Of a stretch of DNA of 64,000 bases, positions 51,543-59,699 are shown piece by piece. Position 1 is the first letter of the stretch. Every line of letters starts with the position of its first letter. Position numbers and translations under genes: made by a program. The notes under the pieces were generated by a model. That model did no database searches. It was not told the DNA's origin and was given only the letters and a program-made list of their open reading frames with translations. This DNA is from DASWOJ01 sp964250755 (lineage in GTDB: Bacteria > Pseudomonadota > Alphaproteobacteria > Acetobacterales > Acetobacteraceae): contig CAXUHB010000006.1 of NCBI GenBank assembly GCA_964250755.1, positions 62,001 through 126,000 on the forward strand, written 5' to 3'.

Positions 51543-52883
51543 CTACCGTTTCATATCAAGCGTCTGCTGCAGCAGCTCGTCCGCCGTCGTCACCATCTTG
51601 GTGTTGGCGGAGTAGGCGCGCTGGGCGACGATCAGCTTGCTGAACTCGCCCGCGATGTCCACGTTGCTGCCCTCCACCGACTGCGCCACCAGGTTGCCGG
51701 CGCCGTTGCTGCCCGACGCCATCGTGCGCGCCCCGCCGCTGTCCCGCGTGGCCGTGAACGCCTGCCCGTCCTGCCGCTGCAAGGCGTCCGGGTTGGCGAA
51801 CAGCGTCAGCGGCACCCGCGCGATCACCCGGCTCTGCCCGTTGTCGTAGTTGGCCACGACATCCCCGTTCTGCCGCGTCGTCACCCCGCTGAAGCTGCCC
51901 GGCGCCGCCCCGTCCTGCGTCAGCCCCTTCAGGCTGAAGTCCGTCCCTGCGAACTGCGTCAGCCCGTTGCCCTGCCCGAACGTGCCCAGGTTGATCGTGA
52001 TGGCCTGCGGGCCCGAGCCGAAGTCGGGCTTGATCTGCAGCATCGCCGGGGCGCCCGCGGCATAGGTGCTGCCGGCGGTGACTGTTCCCCCCGGCGGCGC
52101 GTTGACGGTGCCCGGCACGATGTTGCCGACGCCGCTGATGGTCCCGGCCGGCGCCCCGTTCGTGCCGAACTGCACGTCGGCCGTCCCCAGGCTGGTGCCG
52201 TTGGGCAGCGCCACCTTCACCGTCCAGGTGTTGGGCGTGCCGCCCGGCGACGCCGGCGGCTGCTGCGTCCAGGTCAGCTGCAGCGTCTGCGCGTTGCCCA
52301 GCGCGTCGAACACCTGCAGCGGGTTGGCGACCGTCCCGGCTGCCGCGGACGGCGTGGCCGGCAGGTTGGCCACCAGCGCCGCCTGCGTCGTCGCCACCGG
52401 GCTGAACGCCGCCTGCCCGACCTGGATGGGCGCGACCTTGCTGGTGTCCAGCACCCCGCTGGCCCCTGCCAGCCAGCCGTTCAGCACCCCGCCCGCGCTG
52501 TTGACCATGTAGCCGTCCCGGTCCAGCGAGAAGTCTCCGGTGCGGGTGTACTGCGGCAGCGGGTCGAAGGTCCCGGTTCCGTTCGCCGACATCACCTCCC
52601 GGCTGACCGTGAAGAAGCCCTGCCCGGCAACCGCCAGGTCCAGCGGCTTGTCCGTCAGCTTGATGCTGCCCTGCACCGTGTTGGCGTAGTCCGGCCGCGC
52701 CACCACCGATCCCGACTGGTTCTGCGTGGGCGTGCTGCTGGTCAGGTAGTCCTCGAAGCTGGTGTCCACCCGCTTGAAGCCGACGGTCTGGCTGTTGGCG
52801 ACGTTGTCGCCGATGTTGCCGAACGCGGCGGATTGCGCGGACAAGCCTGAGATCGCGGTGTTCATGGCGCCGAACAGCGACAT
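51543..52883 (-). CDS. flgE: Flagellar hook protein FlgE
   Basis: 446 residues, the expected hook-protein size. Axial motifs MSLFGAMNTAISGLSAQSAAFGNIGDNVANSQTVGFK and ...GSNVDIAGEFSKLIVAQRAYSANTKMV bracket a variable surface domain. The start ATG at 52883 follows a perfect AGGAGGT ribosome site. A sigma-54 promoter lies about 45-60 bp upstream. The gene heads flgE-flgK-flgL, transcribed away from fliK. Confidence 0.95.
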   Translation of the reverse strand: MSLFGAMNTAISGLSAQSAAFGNIGDNVANSQTVGFKRVDTSFEDYLTSSTPTQNQSGSVVARPDYANTVQGSIKLTDKPLDLAVAGQGFFTVSREVMSANGTGTFDPLPQYTRTGDFSLDRDGYMVNSAGGVLNGWLAGASGVLDTSKVAPIQVGQAAFSPVATTQAALVANLPATPSAAAGTVANPLQVFDALGNAQTLQLTWTQQPPASPGGTPNTWTVKVALPNGTSLGTADVQFGTNGAPAGTISGVGNIVPGTVNAPPGGTVTAGSTYAAGAPAMLQIKPDFGSGPQAITINLGTFGQGNGLTQFAGTDFSLKGLTQDGAAPGSFSGVTTRQNGDVVANYDNGQSRVIARVPLTLFANPDALQRQDGQAFTATRDSGGARTMASGSNGAGNLVAQSVEGSNVDIAGEFSKLIVAQRAYSANTKMVTTADELLQQTLDMKR

Positions 52884-52926
52884 GGCAAACCTCCTGTGAT
52901 GCGGCCCGGCGGGCCTGCAGGTGCAA

Positions 52927-52943
52927 GGCAGGAAGCGTGCCAA
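52927..52943 (-). promoter_or_regulatory. Sigma-54 promoter of flgE
   Basis: On the minus strand TTGGCACGCTTCCTGCC reads TGGCACG, four bases, then CTGCC. The GG and GC elements have the required 10-base separation and the -24 box is a perfect consensus. The start would be near 52916, some 33 bases before flgE. Confidence 0.85.
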
Positions 52944-53242
52944 GCGCCGGCGCCGGGCAGGGCCGGGGCATCCGCCGTTCCCTGCCGGGTTCGGGCGGCT
53001 CCGCGGCGGCCCAGCCGGCAGGTTCGGACCGGCAGGATGTGCCGGGTGGGGCGGCCCGGCACGGCACGGGGCGGGGCTGCCCCGCCCGCGTTGGGGGCGG
53101 AGACGCGCCGGCCGCGCGCCGGCGCCCAGGACGTCGTCTAGGCTGCCGCCCAGGAGGCTGGCAGCCCCCGGCGGCTTGTGCTCCCGCAGCATGCTCCCCC
53201 CATGCCGGACATTCGAACATCCACGGTGCGGGCAGTGGCAGG

Positions 53243-53259
53243 TTGGCCCAGGGCTTGCT
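53243..53259 (+). promoter_or_regulatory. Sigma-54 promoter of fliK
   Basis: TTGGCCCAGGGCTTGCT has TGGCCC, correct spacing and a consensus TTGCT -12 box. The predicted start is near 53270, just before the ATG at 53271, which favours the ATG at 53286 as the fliK start. Confidence 0.75.
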
Positions 53260-53285
53260 GATGCCGGTGCATGATCTCCCGGGGC

Positions 53286-54953
53286 ATGACCTCTGCCGTT
53301 GCCGCCGCCGCCCGCCGCTGCCGGATGCCTGCGCCGGGAGGCGCACCGGTGGGCGAGGGCCGCTTCGCCACGTTGGTCGCGGCTGCAAGCCCCCCTCCGT
53401 CCGCTGCACCCGCCGGGGCGGCGGACGTCAGTCCGGCGAACCCAGCCGTGCCGGGGCAGCAGGGCCGCGCCGGGCCGGGTGGCGGCTCTGCTGCCCCTGA
53501 CTCTGCCGCTGGTTCCGCCGGCCCAGCGGTCCGTCCGGACCGGGGGCGGCCCGAGGCGATGGACAAGAAGCCGGCTGGCCCGTGCGCCCCGGAAACAGAG
53601 GCGGTAGAGGCGGCAGGCCGCGGCGGGACGGCGCCCGCGCTGCCGGACGCCGCGCCAGGCCCGCTGCCCGGCGCCAGCCCGGCCCTGCCCGGCACCGGGC
53701 CAGGACCGGATGTGCTGGCCGCAGCCGTCCAGCCCACGAATATGAAGCCTTCGGACGGACAGCTGGCGGGCGTGCCGGCCCTGCCCAGCGCAGCCCCCAA
53801 GGCCGGACCCGCAGTATCGCCAGCGGGCCAGGCAGACCCGGTGGCCGCCGCGCCCGCTGCGGCGTCAGGGGCTGGCCGCCCTAGCTCTCCCCCCGCCCCG
53901 TCCCCGGCCGGCGGCCCACGGACAGGGCCGGCGCAGCCCGTCCGGGACGCCGCCGTGGCTGCTGCGGCCCCGACCCGCCCGGACCCTGCCGGCAGCATCC
54001 CGCTTCCGCCCGGCGTCGGCGCCCAGGTGGCCGTGCTCCTGGCCCCGGGCGCCCCCCGGCCAGCACCCGCGGCTCCAGCGGTCCTCCCGGACGCGCTATC
54101 CGTGCTGGCGGACGACGCGGGATCGCCGGGCACTGCTGCCGCACCTGGTGTCCGGGCCGCCGCCAGTCAGACCTCCCCTTCCGGTCCCGCTGCCGCGCCC
54201 GATCCCGCCGCGGCGAAGCAGGACGGCGCGTCCCTTCCAGACCCCGGCGCGGGCGGGCGGGGCGGCGGGGACCCGCAGCCCGGCCAGGCCGGCCAGAGCG
54301 TCCCCGCCGCCGAGCCTGTGCCGGCCGGGTCCGCCCTTGTCCCGGCAGCCCCCAGTCTGGCAGTCCCCAGTCTGGCAGCCCCCAGCCCGGCACCCCGCGC
54401 CGCCCCCGCGCCGCACCTGGCGCCCTCCGCCCCCGCCGCCCCGGCGCCCGAGCAGCTTCGCCCCGCCTTCGCCGCCGCCGCGCAGCCTGCCGGGCCAAGC
54501 CAGGTGGTGGTCCGTCTCGCCCCCGCCGAACTCGGCCAGGTTCAGGTCGGCATCATCCGCGCGCCCGGCGGCCCCGCCCGGATCGAGCTGGCCGCCGAGC
54601 GTCCGGAGACCCTGCAACTCCTGATGCGCGACCAGCCCGCGCTGCACCGCGCGCTCGACCAGGCCGGAGTGCCGGTGGAGGGCCGCGTCCTGCACTTCCA
54701 GCTTGCCGCAGCCGATCCCGCCCGCGATCCCGCGCCCGCATTCCCCCTGCCGGCTAGCGGCGGCCTGGGCAGCGGCGCGACGGGCGCCGCCGGCGACGGC
54801 GGGGCAGGGTCGGGCGGTGGCCGCGGCCCGGCGCCGGACTGGGCTGGCCAGTTCCCCGGTGCCGGCCGCGGCCCAGTGCAGGACGCCGGGCCGTTCCACC
54901 CCGCCATGCCCCCTCCGCGCCGCGTCCGTGCCGGCGTGGATATCACCGCCTGA
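53286..54953 (+). CDS. fliK: Flagellar hook-length control protein FliK
   Basis: 555 residues (560 from the ATG at 53271). The long Pro/Ala/Gly-rich disordered first part is typical of FliK. The C-terminal conserved domain is visible from about residue 400 as VVVRLAPAELGQVQVGI, then ERPETLQLLMRDQPALHRAL and VEGRVLHFQLA. FliK is exported as a ruler and switches export specificity when the hook is complete. Repeats VPSLAVPSLAAPSPA-like occur in the linker. It starts a flagellar operon with flgD 17 bp downstream. Confidence 0.85.
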   Translation: MTSAVAAAARRCRMPAPGGAPVGEGRFATLVAAASPPPSAAPAGAADVSPANPAVPGQQGRAGPGGGSAAPDSAAGSAGPAVRPDRGRPEAMDKKPAGPCAPETEAVEAAGRGGTAPALPDAAPGPLPGASPALPGTGPGPDVLAAAVQPTNMKPSDGQLAGVPALPSAAPKAGPAVSPAGQADPVAAAPAAASGAGRPSSPPAPSPAGGPRTGPAQPVRDAAVAAAAPTRPDPAGSIPLPPGVGAQVAVLLAPGAPRPAPAAPAVLPDALSVLADDAGSPGTAAAPGVRAAASQTSPSGPAAAPDPAAAKQDGASLPDPGAGGRGGGDPQPGQAGQSVPAAEPVPAGSALVPAAPSLAVPSLAAPSPAPRAAPAPHLAPSAPAAPAPEQLRPAFAAAAQPAGPSQVVVRLAPAELGQVQVGIIRAPGGPARIELAAERPETLQLLMRDQPALHRALDQAGVPVEGRVLHFQLAAADPARDPAPAFPLPASGGLGSGATGAAGDGGAGSGGGRGPAPDWAGQFPGAGRGPVQDAGPFHPAMPPPRRVRAGVDITA

Positions 54954-54970
54954 CCCAGGAGCATCCCATC

Positions 54971-55672
54971 ATGACCGCCGCCACCGCCGCCCTGACGCCG
55001 ACCGCCGCGACCACCACGCCTGCCGCGGCCAAGGCTGCGACGGCCAACGCCGCGGCGCCCACGGACGCGCTGGGCAAGCTGTCCGGCAACTTCAACGACT
55101 TCCTCAAGCTGCTGATGACGCAGCTGCAGAACCAGGACCCGACCGCGCCGATGGACACCAACGCCTTCACCAGCCAGCTCGTGCAGTTCTCGTCGGTCGA
55201 GCAGCAGATCAACACGAACAGCAGCCTGACCAAGCTGATCGAGGCGACGCAGGGCGGCTCGGTGCTGCAAGCCGCGGGGATGGTCGGCAAGTCCGTGCAG
55301 GCCACGTCGGACCACCTGGCGCTGCAGGGCAGCAAGGCCGCGGTGGCGTTCACCCTGTCCGGGCCGCAGGGCGTGACGGTCAGCGTCGCGAACGAGGCCG
55401 GGACGGTGCTGCGGACCGCCACGGTGTCCGGCACGTCCGGCGCCAACGCCTGGACCTGGGACGGCAAGGACGGGTCCGGGCGCACGCTGCCCGATGGCAG
55501 CTACCGCGTGGCCGTGACGGGGGTGGCCGGGTCCGGCGCGGCGCAGGCCGTGCCCTTCACCGTCGGCGGCACCGCGACCGGCGTGACGCGCGGCAACGGG
55601 ACGCTGCAGGTGCAGATGGGCGCGCTGTCGGTGGACCTGTCCCAGGTGCAGTCGGTGGGCGGCGGCACGTAG
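54971..55672 (+). CDS. flgD: Flagellar hook-capping protein FlgD
   Basis: 233 residues. The conserved N-terminal block NFNDFLKLLMTQLQNQDPTAPMD and SQLVQFSSVEQQI is followed by a hook-cap beta domain with WTWDGKDGSGRTLPDGSY. FlgD forms the scaffold cap for hook polymerisation. It starts at ATG 54971 after CCAGGAGC, 17 bp after fliK. A hairpin and a 120-bp gap separate it from fliF. Confidence 0.93.
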   Translation: MTAATAALTPTAATTTPAAAKAATANAAAPTDALGKLSGNFNDFLKLLMTQLQNQDPTAPMDTNAFTSQLVQFSSVEQQINTNSSLTKLIEATQGGSVLQAAGMVGKSVQATSDHLALQGSKAAVAFTLSGPQGVTVSVANEAGTVLRTATVSGTSGANAWTWDGKDGSGRTLPDGSYRVAVTGVAGSGAAQAVPFTVGGTATGVTRGNGTLQVQMGALSVDLSQVQSVGGGT

Positions 55673-55698
55673 CGCGGCCCCCCTCCCGTTTCCCACGC

Positions 55699-55722
55699 GG
55701 CCCGGCAGCTTTTGCCGGGGCC
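55699..55722 (+). terminator. Hairpin between flgD and fliF
   Basis: GGCCCGGCA and TGCCGGGGCC pair with one bulged G around a short T-rich loop. There is no downstream T-run, so it may be a weak terminator or a 3' stabilising structure that separates fliK-flgD from fliF onward. Confidence 0.4.
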
Positions 55723-55792
55723 TTAATCCCGCAGTAACCGCCGCGGCGCATCGTGCGGACATGGCCCACCGGCATCCCGCACAGGTTTCCAC

Positions 55793-57478
55793 ATGAGCGC
55801 GGTCCTTGCAGGCCTGCGCGGCCTCGGCCCGGTGCGCCTGGGCGCCATGGCCGCGGTTGCCCTGGTCGTGCTGGGCCTGCTCGGCTGGCTCGGCCTGCGC
55901 GGCGGGGATGCGCCGATGGCGCTGCTGTATGCCGACCTGGGTCTGCGGGAGGCCGGGCAGGTCGTGGACCAGTTGGACCGCGCCCGCATCCCGCGCCAGG
56001 CCGACGCGGGCGGCAGCCGCATCATGGTCCCCGCCGACCAGGTGGCCCGCGCCCGGCTGTTGCTGGCCAAGGAGGGCCTGCCGTCCGGCGGCAGCATCGG
56101 CTACGAGATCTTCGACCGCGGGGACGCGCTGACCGCCACCGGCTTCCAGCAGGGCATCAGCCAGACCCGCGCGATGGAGGGGGAGCTGGCGCGGACCATA
56201 CGCAGCCTGCAAGGCGTGCGCGCCGCCCGCGTCCACCTGGTGCTGCCCCGGCGCGAACCCTTCGCGCGAGACCGCCAGGACGCCCAGGCCAGCGTGGTGC
56301 TGACGATGGCCGGCGCGGCGCGGCTGGACCGGGAGGGCACGCAGGCCGTGCTGAACCTGATCGCCGCGGCGGTGCCGGGCCTGCGCCCGCAGAACATCGC
56401 GGTGGTGGACAGCCGCGGCAACCTGCTGGCCCGCGCCGGCCAGCCCACCGGCCCGGCAGCCACGGCGCAGTCGGCGGACGAGTTGAAGCGCGCCGGGGAG
56501 CTTCGGCTGGCCCGCGCGGTGGAGGAGATGCTGGAGCGCTCGGTCGGCCCCGGCCGCGTGCGGGCGGAGGCGACGATGGACCTGGACTTCGACCAGGTCC
56601 ACGAGACGCAGGAGCGCTACGACCCCGACGGCCAGGTCGTCCGCAGCCAGCAGAGCAACACGAGCAGCAGCAAGACCACGGACGCCGCAACCAACGTGTC
56701 CGTGGCCAACAACCTGCCCAACGCGGACGCCGCCGCCAACCCGTCCGGCACGCAGGAGCAGCGGCAGGAGGAGACGACCAACTACGAGATCGGCAAGACC
56801 GTGCGGACGCTGGTGCGGGAGCAGCCGCAGGTGAGGCGCATCAGCCTGGCGGTGATGGTGGACGGCGTGGCGGCGCCCGGGCCGGACGGCGTGCCCGCTT
56901 GGTCGCCGCGCAGCCCGGAGGAGCTGGCCCGCATCGGCGCCCTGGTCCGCAGCGCCATCGGCTTCAACGAGGCGCGCGGGGACCGGGTGGAGGTGGTGTC
57001 CATGCGCTTCGCCGGGGTGGATGACGGTGCGGAGGCCGCGCCGCCCGCGCCCTGGCTGCAACTGACCAAGGCCGACTGGATGCGCCTAACCGAGACCGGG
57101 ATCGTGTCGCTGGTGGTGCTGCTGGCGCTGCTGTTCGTGCTGCGCCCGATGATGCTGCGCCTGACCTTGCAGCCCCAGGCGGCCCTGGCCGGCATGGGGA
57201 CCAGTGCGGGCGGTACCCTGGCCGGCATGGACGGCGCGCTGGTCGAGGGTAATGCGCCAGGAGGCGCGCATGGTGGTCTGCACGGCGGCGCGCAGGCCCT
57301 GGCCGGCGGGGAGGCCGGGGCGTTGTCCGGTCCACCAGACGAGGAGTTGATGATGCTTGCCAACGTGGAGGGCGCGCTGCGGGCCTCGTCGGTCCGGCGG
57401 CTGACGGCGCTGGTGGAGCGCCATCCCCAGCAAAGCCTGCTGCTGCTGCGGAACTGGATTGCCGGGGAGGGCGCCTAG
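55793..57478 (+). CDS. fliF: Flagellar MS-ring protein FliF
   Basis: 561 residues. The first membrane segment (about 17-38) is followed by the YscJ/FliF ring-building motifs (LLYADLGLREAGQVVDQL, GYEIFDRGDALTATGFQQ, TIRSLQGVRAARVHLVLP). A second segment at about 430-452 leads to a cytoplasmic tail that ends in the FliG-binding helix (LTALVERHPQQSLLLLRNW). It forms the MS ring in the inner membrane. fliG starts immediately after its stop codon. Confidence 0.95.
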   Translation: MSAVLAGLRGLGPVRLGAMAAVALVVLGLLGWLGLRGGDAPMALLYADLGLREAGQVVDQLDRARIPRQADAGGSRIMVPADQVARARLLLAKEGLPSGGSIGYEIFDRGDALTATGFQQGISQTRAMEGELARTIRSLQGVRAARVHLVLPRREPFARDRQDAQASVVLTMAGAARLDREGTQAVLNLIAAAVPGLRPQNIAVVDSRGNLLARAGQPTGPAATAQSADELKRAGELRLARAVEEMLERSVGPGRVRAEATMDLDFDQVHETQERYDPDGQVVRSQQSNTSSSKTTDAATNVSVANNLPNADAAANPSGTQEQRQEETTNYEIGKTVRTLVREQPQVRRISLAVMVDGVAAPGPDGVPAWSPRSPEELARIGALVRSAIGFNEARGDRVEVVSMRFAGVDDGAEAAPPAPWLQLTKADWMRLTETGIVSLVVLLALLFVLRPMMLRLTLQPQAALAGMGTSAGGTLAGMDGALVEGNAPGGAHGGLHGGAQALAGGEAGALSGPPDEELMMLANVEGALRASSVRRLTALVERHPQQSLLLLRNWIAGEGA

Positions 57479-58492
57479 ATGGGTGCGATGGCTGCCTTGC
57501 AGGGCGTCACGGGCAAGCAGAAGGCGGCGATCCTGATGCTGGCACTCGGCGAGGAGCAGAGCGCCCGGCTGATCGCCATGATGGAGGAGGACGAAATCCG
57601 CGACCTGTCCGGCGCGATGGTCGGCCTGGGATCGGTGAAGGCCGCGGTGATCGAGCAGGTGTGCCAGGACTTCGCGGACGAGCTGGGCCAGCAGGGCAAC
57701 GTGATCGGCAGCCTGGAAAGCACCGAGCGGCTGCTGCTGGCCGCCCTGCCACCGGACCGCGCCGCGCAGATCATGGAGGAAATCCGCGGCCCCGCGGGCA
57801 GGACCATGTGGGACAAGCTGGGCAACGTGAACGAGGCGGTGCTGGCGAACTACCTCAAGAACGAATACCCGCAGACCGTCGCGGTCGTGCTGACCAAGAT
57901 CAAGCCGGACCACGCCGGGCGCGTGCTGGCGCTGCTGCCCGACAGCTTCGGCATCGAGGTCATCATGCGGATGCTCCGCATGGAGAGCGTGCAGCGCGAC
58001 GTGCTGAACGGGGTCGAGCAGACGCTCCGCAGCGAGTTCATGCTGACGCTGGCCAGCACCACCCGGCGCGACAGCCACGAGATGATGGCCGACATCTTCA
58101 ACAGCCTGGACCGCGCGACGGAGGCGCGGTTCACGACGGCGCTGGAGGAGCGCAACCGGGACGCCGCCGACCGGATCAAGGCGCTGATGTTCACCTTCGA
58201 CGACCTGCGGCGGCTGACGCCGGCCAACGTGCAGATCCTCCTGCGCTCGGTCGAGAAGGACAAGCTGCCGATGGCGCTCAAGGGCGCGTCGGACGGCCTG
58301 CGCGAGCTGTTCTTCGGCAACCTGTCGGAGCGCGCGGGCAAGATGCTGCGCGAGGACATCGAGATGCTCGGCCCCGTCAAGCTGCGCGACGTGGACGAGG
58401 CGCAGGCCGGCATCGTCGCGATGGCCAAGGACCTGGCAGCGCAGGGCGTGATCGAGATCAGCGAAGGCAAGAACGACGAGATGGTGGTCTAG
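57479..58492 (+). CDS. fliG: Flagellar motor switch protein FliG
   Basis: 337 residues with all three FliG domains. The middle EHPQ-like region appears as LKNEYPQTVAVVLTKIKPDHA. The C-terminal torque helix carries the charged pattern TFDDLRRLTPANVQILLRSVEKDKL. It binds FliF, FliM and the stator. The ATG at 57479 is directly next to the fliF TAG, with the ribosome site inside fliF. Confidence 0.95.
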   Translation: MGAMAALQGVTGKQKAAILMLALGEEQSARLIAMMEEDEIRDLSGAMVGLGSVKAAVIEQVCQDFADELGQQGNVIGSLESTERLLLAALPPDRAAQIMEEIRGPAGRTMWDKLGNVNEAVLANYLKNEYPQTVAVVLTKIKPDHAGRVLALLPDSFGIEVIMRMLRMESVQRDVLNGVEQTLRSEFMLTLASTTRRDSHEMMADIFNSLDRATEARFTTALEERNRDAADRIKALMFTFDDLRRLTPANVQILLRSVEKDKLPMALKGASDGLRELFFGNLSERAGKMLREDIEMLGPVKLRDVDEAQAGIVAMAKDLAAQGVIEISEGKNDEMVV

Positions 58493-58494
58493 CC

Positions 58495-59364
58495 ATGCCG
58501 CTCGATCCCCTGCTGCGCCATCCCCTGCTGCGCCATCCCCTGCTGCGCGATCCCCAGCTTCGCGATCCCCAGCTGCGCGACACGCTGCGGCCCGACCCGC
58601 TGCTGCACACCCCCGACCGCGCCGGCATCCTGTATGCCGAGGACTTCGACGGTCCCCCGGCGCCCCCGGCGTCCGCGCCCCCGCCCGCGCCGGAGCCACT
58701 GGAGCCTAGCTTCTCCTCCGGTGAGATGGAGGTGGCCCGGCAGCTTGCCGCCGAGGCCGCGGTCGCCCGCGCCCAGGCGGAGTGGGACGCGTCCGAGGCC
58801 CGCGCCCGCACCCACGCCCTGGCCGCCATCGCGGCGGAGCTGGCGGCGGCGCAGGAGGACGCCCGGGTGCTGGTGGAGGCCGCGGCGGACGGCACGGTGC
58901 GCGCGGTGCTCGGCATGGCGGCGGGGCTGCTGCCCGCCTACTGCGCCGGGCACGGCGGGACGGAGGTGCGGCGGCTGCTGGCGCACCTGCTGCCGGCCTT
59001 GCAGCAGGAGCCACGCGTGACCGTGCGCTGCAACCCGGCGGTGGCCGAGGCGGTGCGCGCCGACCTGCTGCTGCTGGATGGAGACATGGCCGACCGGGTG
59101 GCGGTCGTGCCGTCCGGCCTGGCGCCGGGCGATGTGCGGGTGGCGTGGGCCGATGGCTCGCTGGTGCGGGACGGGGCTGCCATCCATGCGGCGATGGTCG
59201 CGGCGCTGGCCGAACTGGGCCTGGTGGACCCGGACGCCATCCCCGCCGGCCCGCAGCCAGCCTGGCCCCCAGTGCAAGTCTCCGTCCAAGGCCCGGTCCA
59301 CGCCGCCCATGACATCCGGACTGCGCCGCACGCCCCCCTCAGGAGCCACGCCCATGCCGAATAG
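58495..59364 (+). CDS. fliH: Flagellar export apparatus protein FliH-like
   Basis: 289 residues. It is placed between fliG and fliN as FliH usually is. A long Ala/Glu-rich helical region (about 85-140) and a C-terminal globular part with RVTVRCNPAVAEAVRADL and VRVAWADGSLVRDGAAI fit the FliH/YscL fold that regulates the export ATPase FliI. The first 30 residues contain a tandem pentapeptide repeat (see 58504-58578). It starts 2 bp after fliG, and fliN overlaps its end by 11 bp. fliI is not next to it. Confidence 0.75.
   Translation: MPLDPLLRHPLLRHPLLRDPQLRDPQLRDTLRPDPLLHTPDRAGILYAEDFDGPPAPPASAPPPAPEPLEPSFSSGEMEVARQLAAEAAVARAQAEWDASEARARTHALAAIAAELAAAQEDARVLVEAAADGTVRAVLGMAAGLLPAYCAGHGGTEVRRLLAHLLPALQQEPRVTVRCNPAVAEAVRADLLLLDGDMADRVAVVPSGLAPGDVRVAWADGSLVRDGAAIHAAMVAALAELGLVDPDAIPAGPQPAWPPVQVSVQGPVHAAHDIRTAPHAPLRSHAHAE
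58504..58578 (+). repeat. Five 15-bp tandem repeats at the start of fliH
   Basis: The units encode DPLLR, HPLLR, HPLLR, DPQLR and DPQLR in succession, followed by a decayed DTLRPDPLLH. The near-identical codons point to recent slippage. Confidence 0.85.
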
Positions 59365-59671
59365 CCTGGAACTCTCCGACCTGGCCGATGCCGGCCCGCC
59401 CGACCCCGGCCCCCGCGCGCCGCGCGAGCTGGAGGCGGTCTATGACATCCCCGTCACCGTCAGCGCCGTGCTGGGCAAGGCGACCATGCAGGTCAGCCAG
59501 TTGCTGAAGCTGGGCCGCGGCGCCGTCGTCGAGCTGGACCGCAAGCTGGGGGAGGCAATCGACATCTATGTCAACAACCGCCTCGTCGCCCGCGGCGAGG
59601 TCGTGATGGTGGACGAGACCCGGCTGGGCGTGACGATGACCGAGATCATCAAGGGCGACCGGGCTGGATAG
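59354..59671 (+). CDS. fliN: Flagellar motor switch protein FliN
   Basis: 105 residues: a short Asp/Pro-rich head, then one SpoA (surface presentation of antigens) domain with YDIPVTVSAVLGKATMQVSQLLKLGRGAVVELD and NNRLVARGEVVMVDETRLGVTMTEI. It forms the lower C ring with FliM and binds FliH during export. Overlaps fliH by 11 bp, so the two are co-translated. Confidence 0.93.
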   Translation: MPNSLELSDLADAGPPDPGPRAPRELEAVYDIPVTVSAVLGKATMQVSQLLKLGRGAVVELDRKLGEAIDIYVNNRLVARGEVVMVDETRLGVTMTEIIKGDRAG

Positions 59672-59699
59672 AGAGGCGGGGTAGGGGAGGGCAGGGGAC

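Larger units (their letters stand above)
52884..53285. other. Divergent flgE-fliK intergenic region
   Basis: About 400 bp without a supported gene, carrying two divergent sigma-54 promoters (52927-52943 minus, 53243-53259 plus). The roughly 300 bp between them is the natural place for FlbD enhancer sites, but I cannot define a consensus there. Confidence 0.6.

Noticed and set aside
55717..55733. Possible sigma-54 promoter before fliF
   Set aside because: GG and GC have the right spacing (GGGCCTTAATCCCGCA), but TGGCACG and TTGC are poorly matched, and the site overlaps the base of a hairpin. Not strong enough to list.
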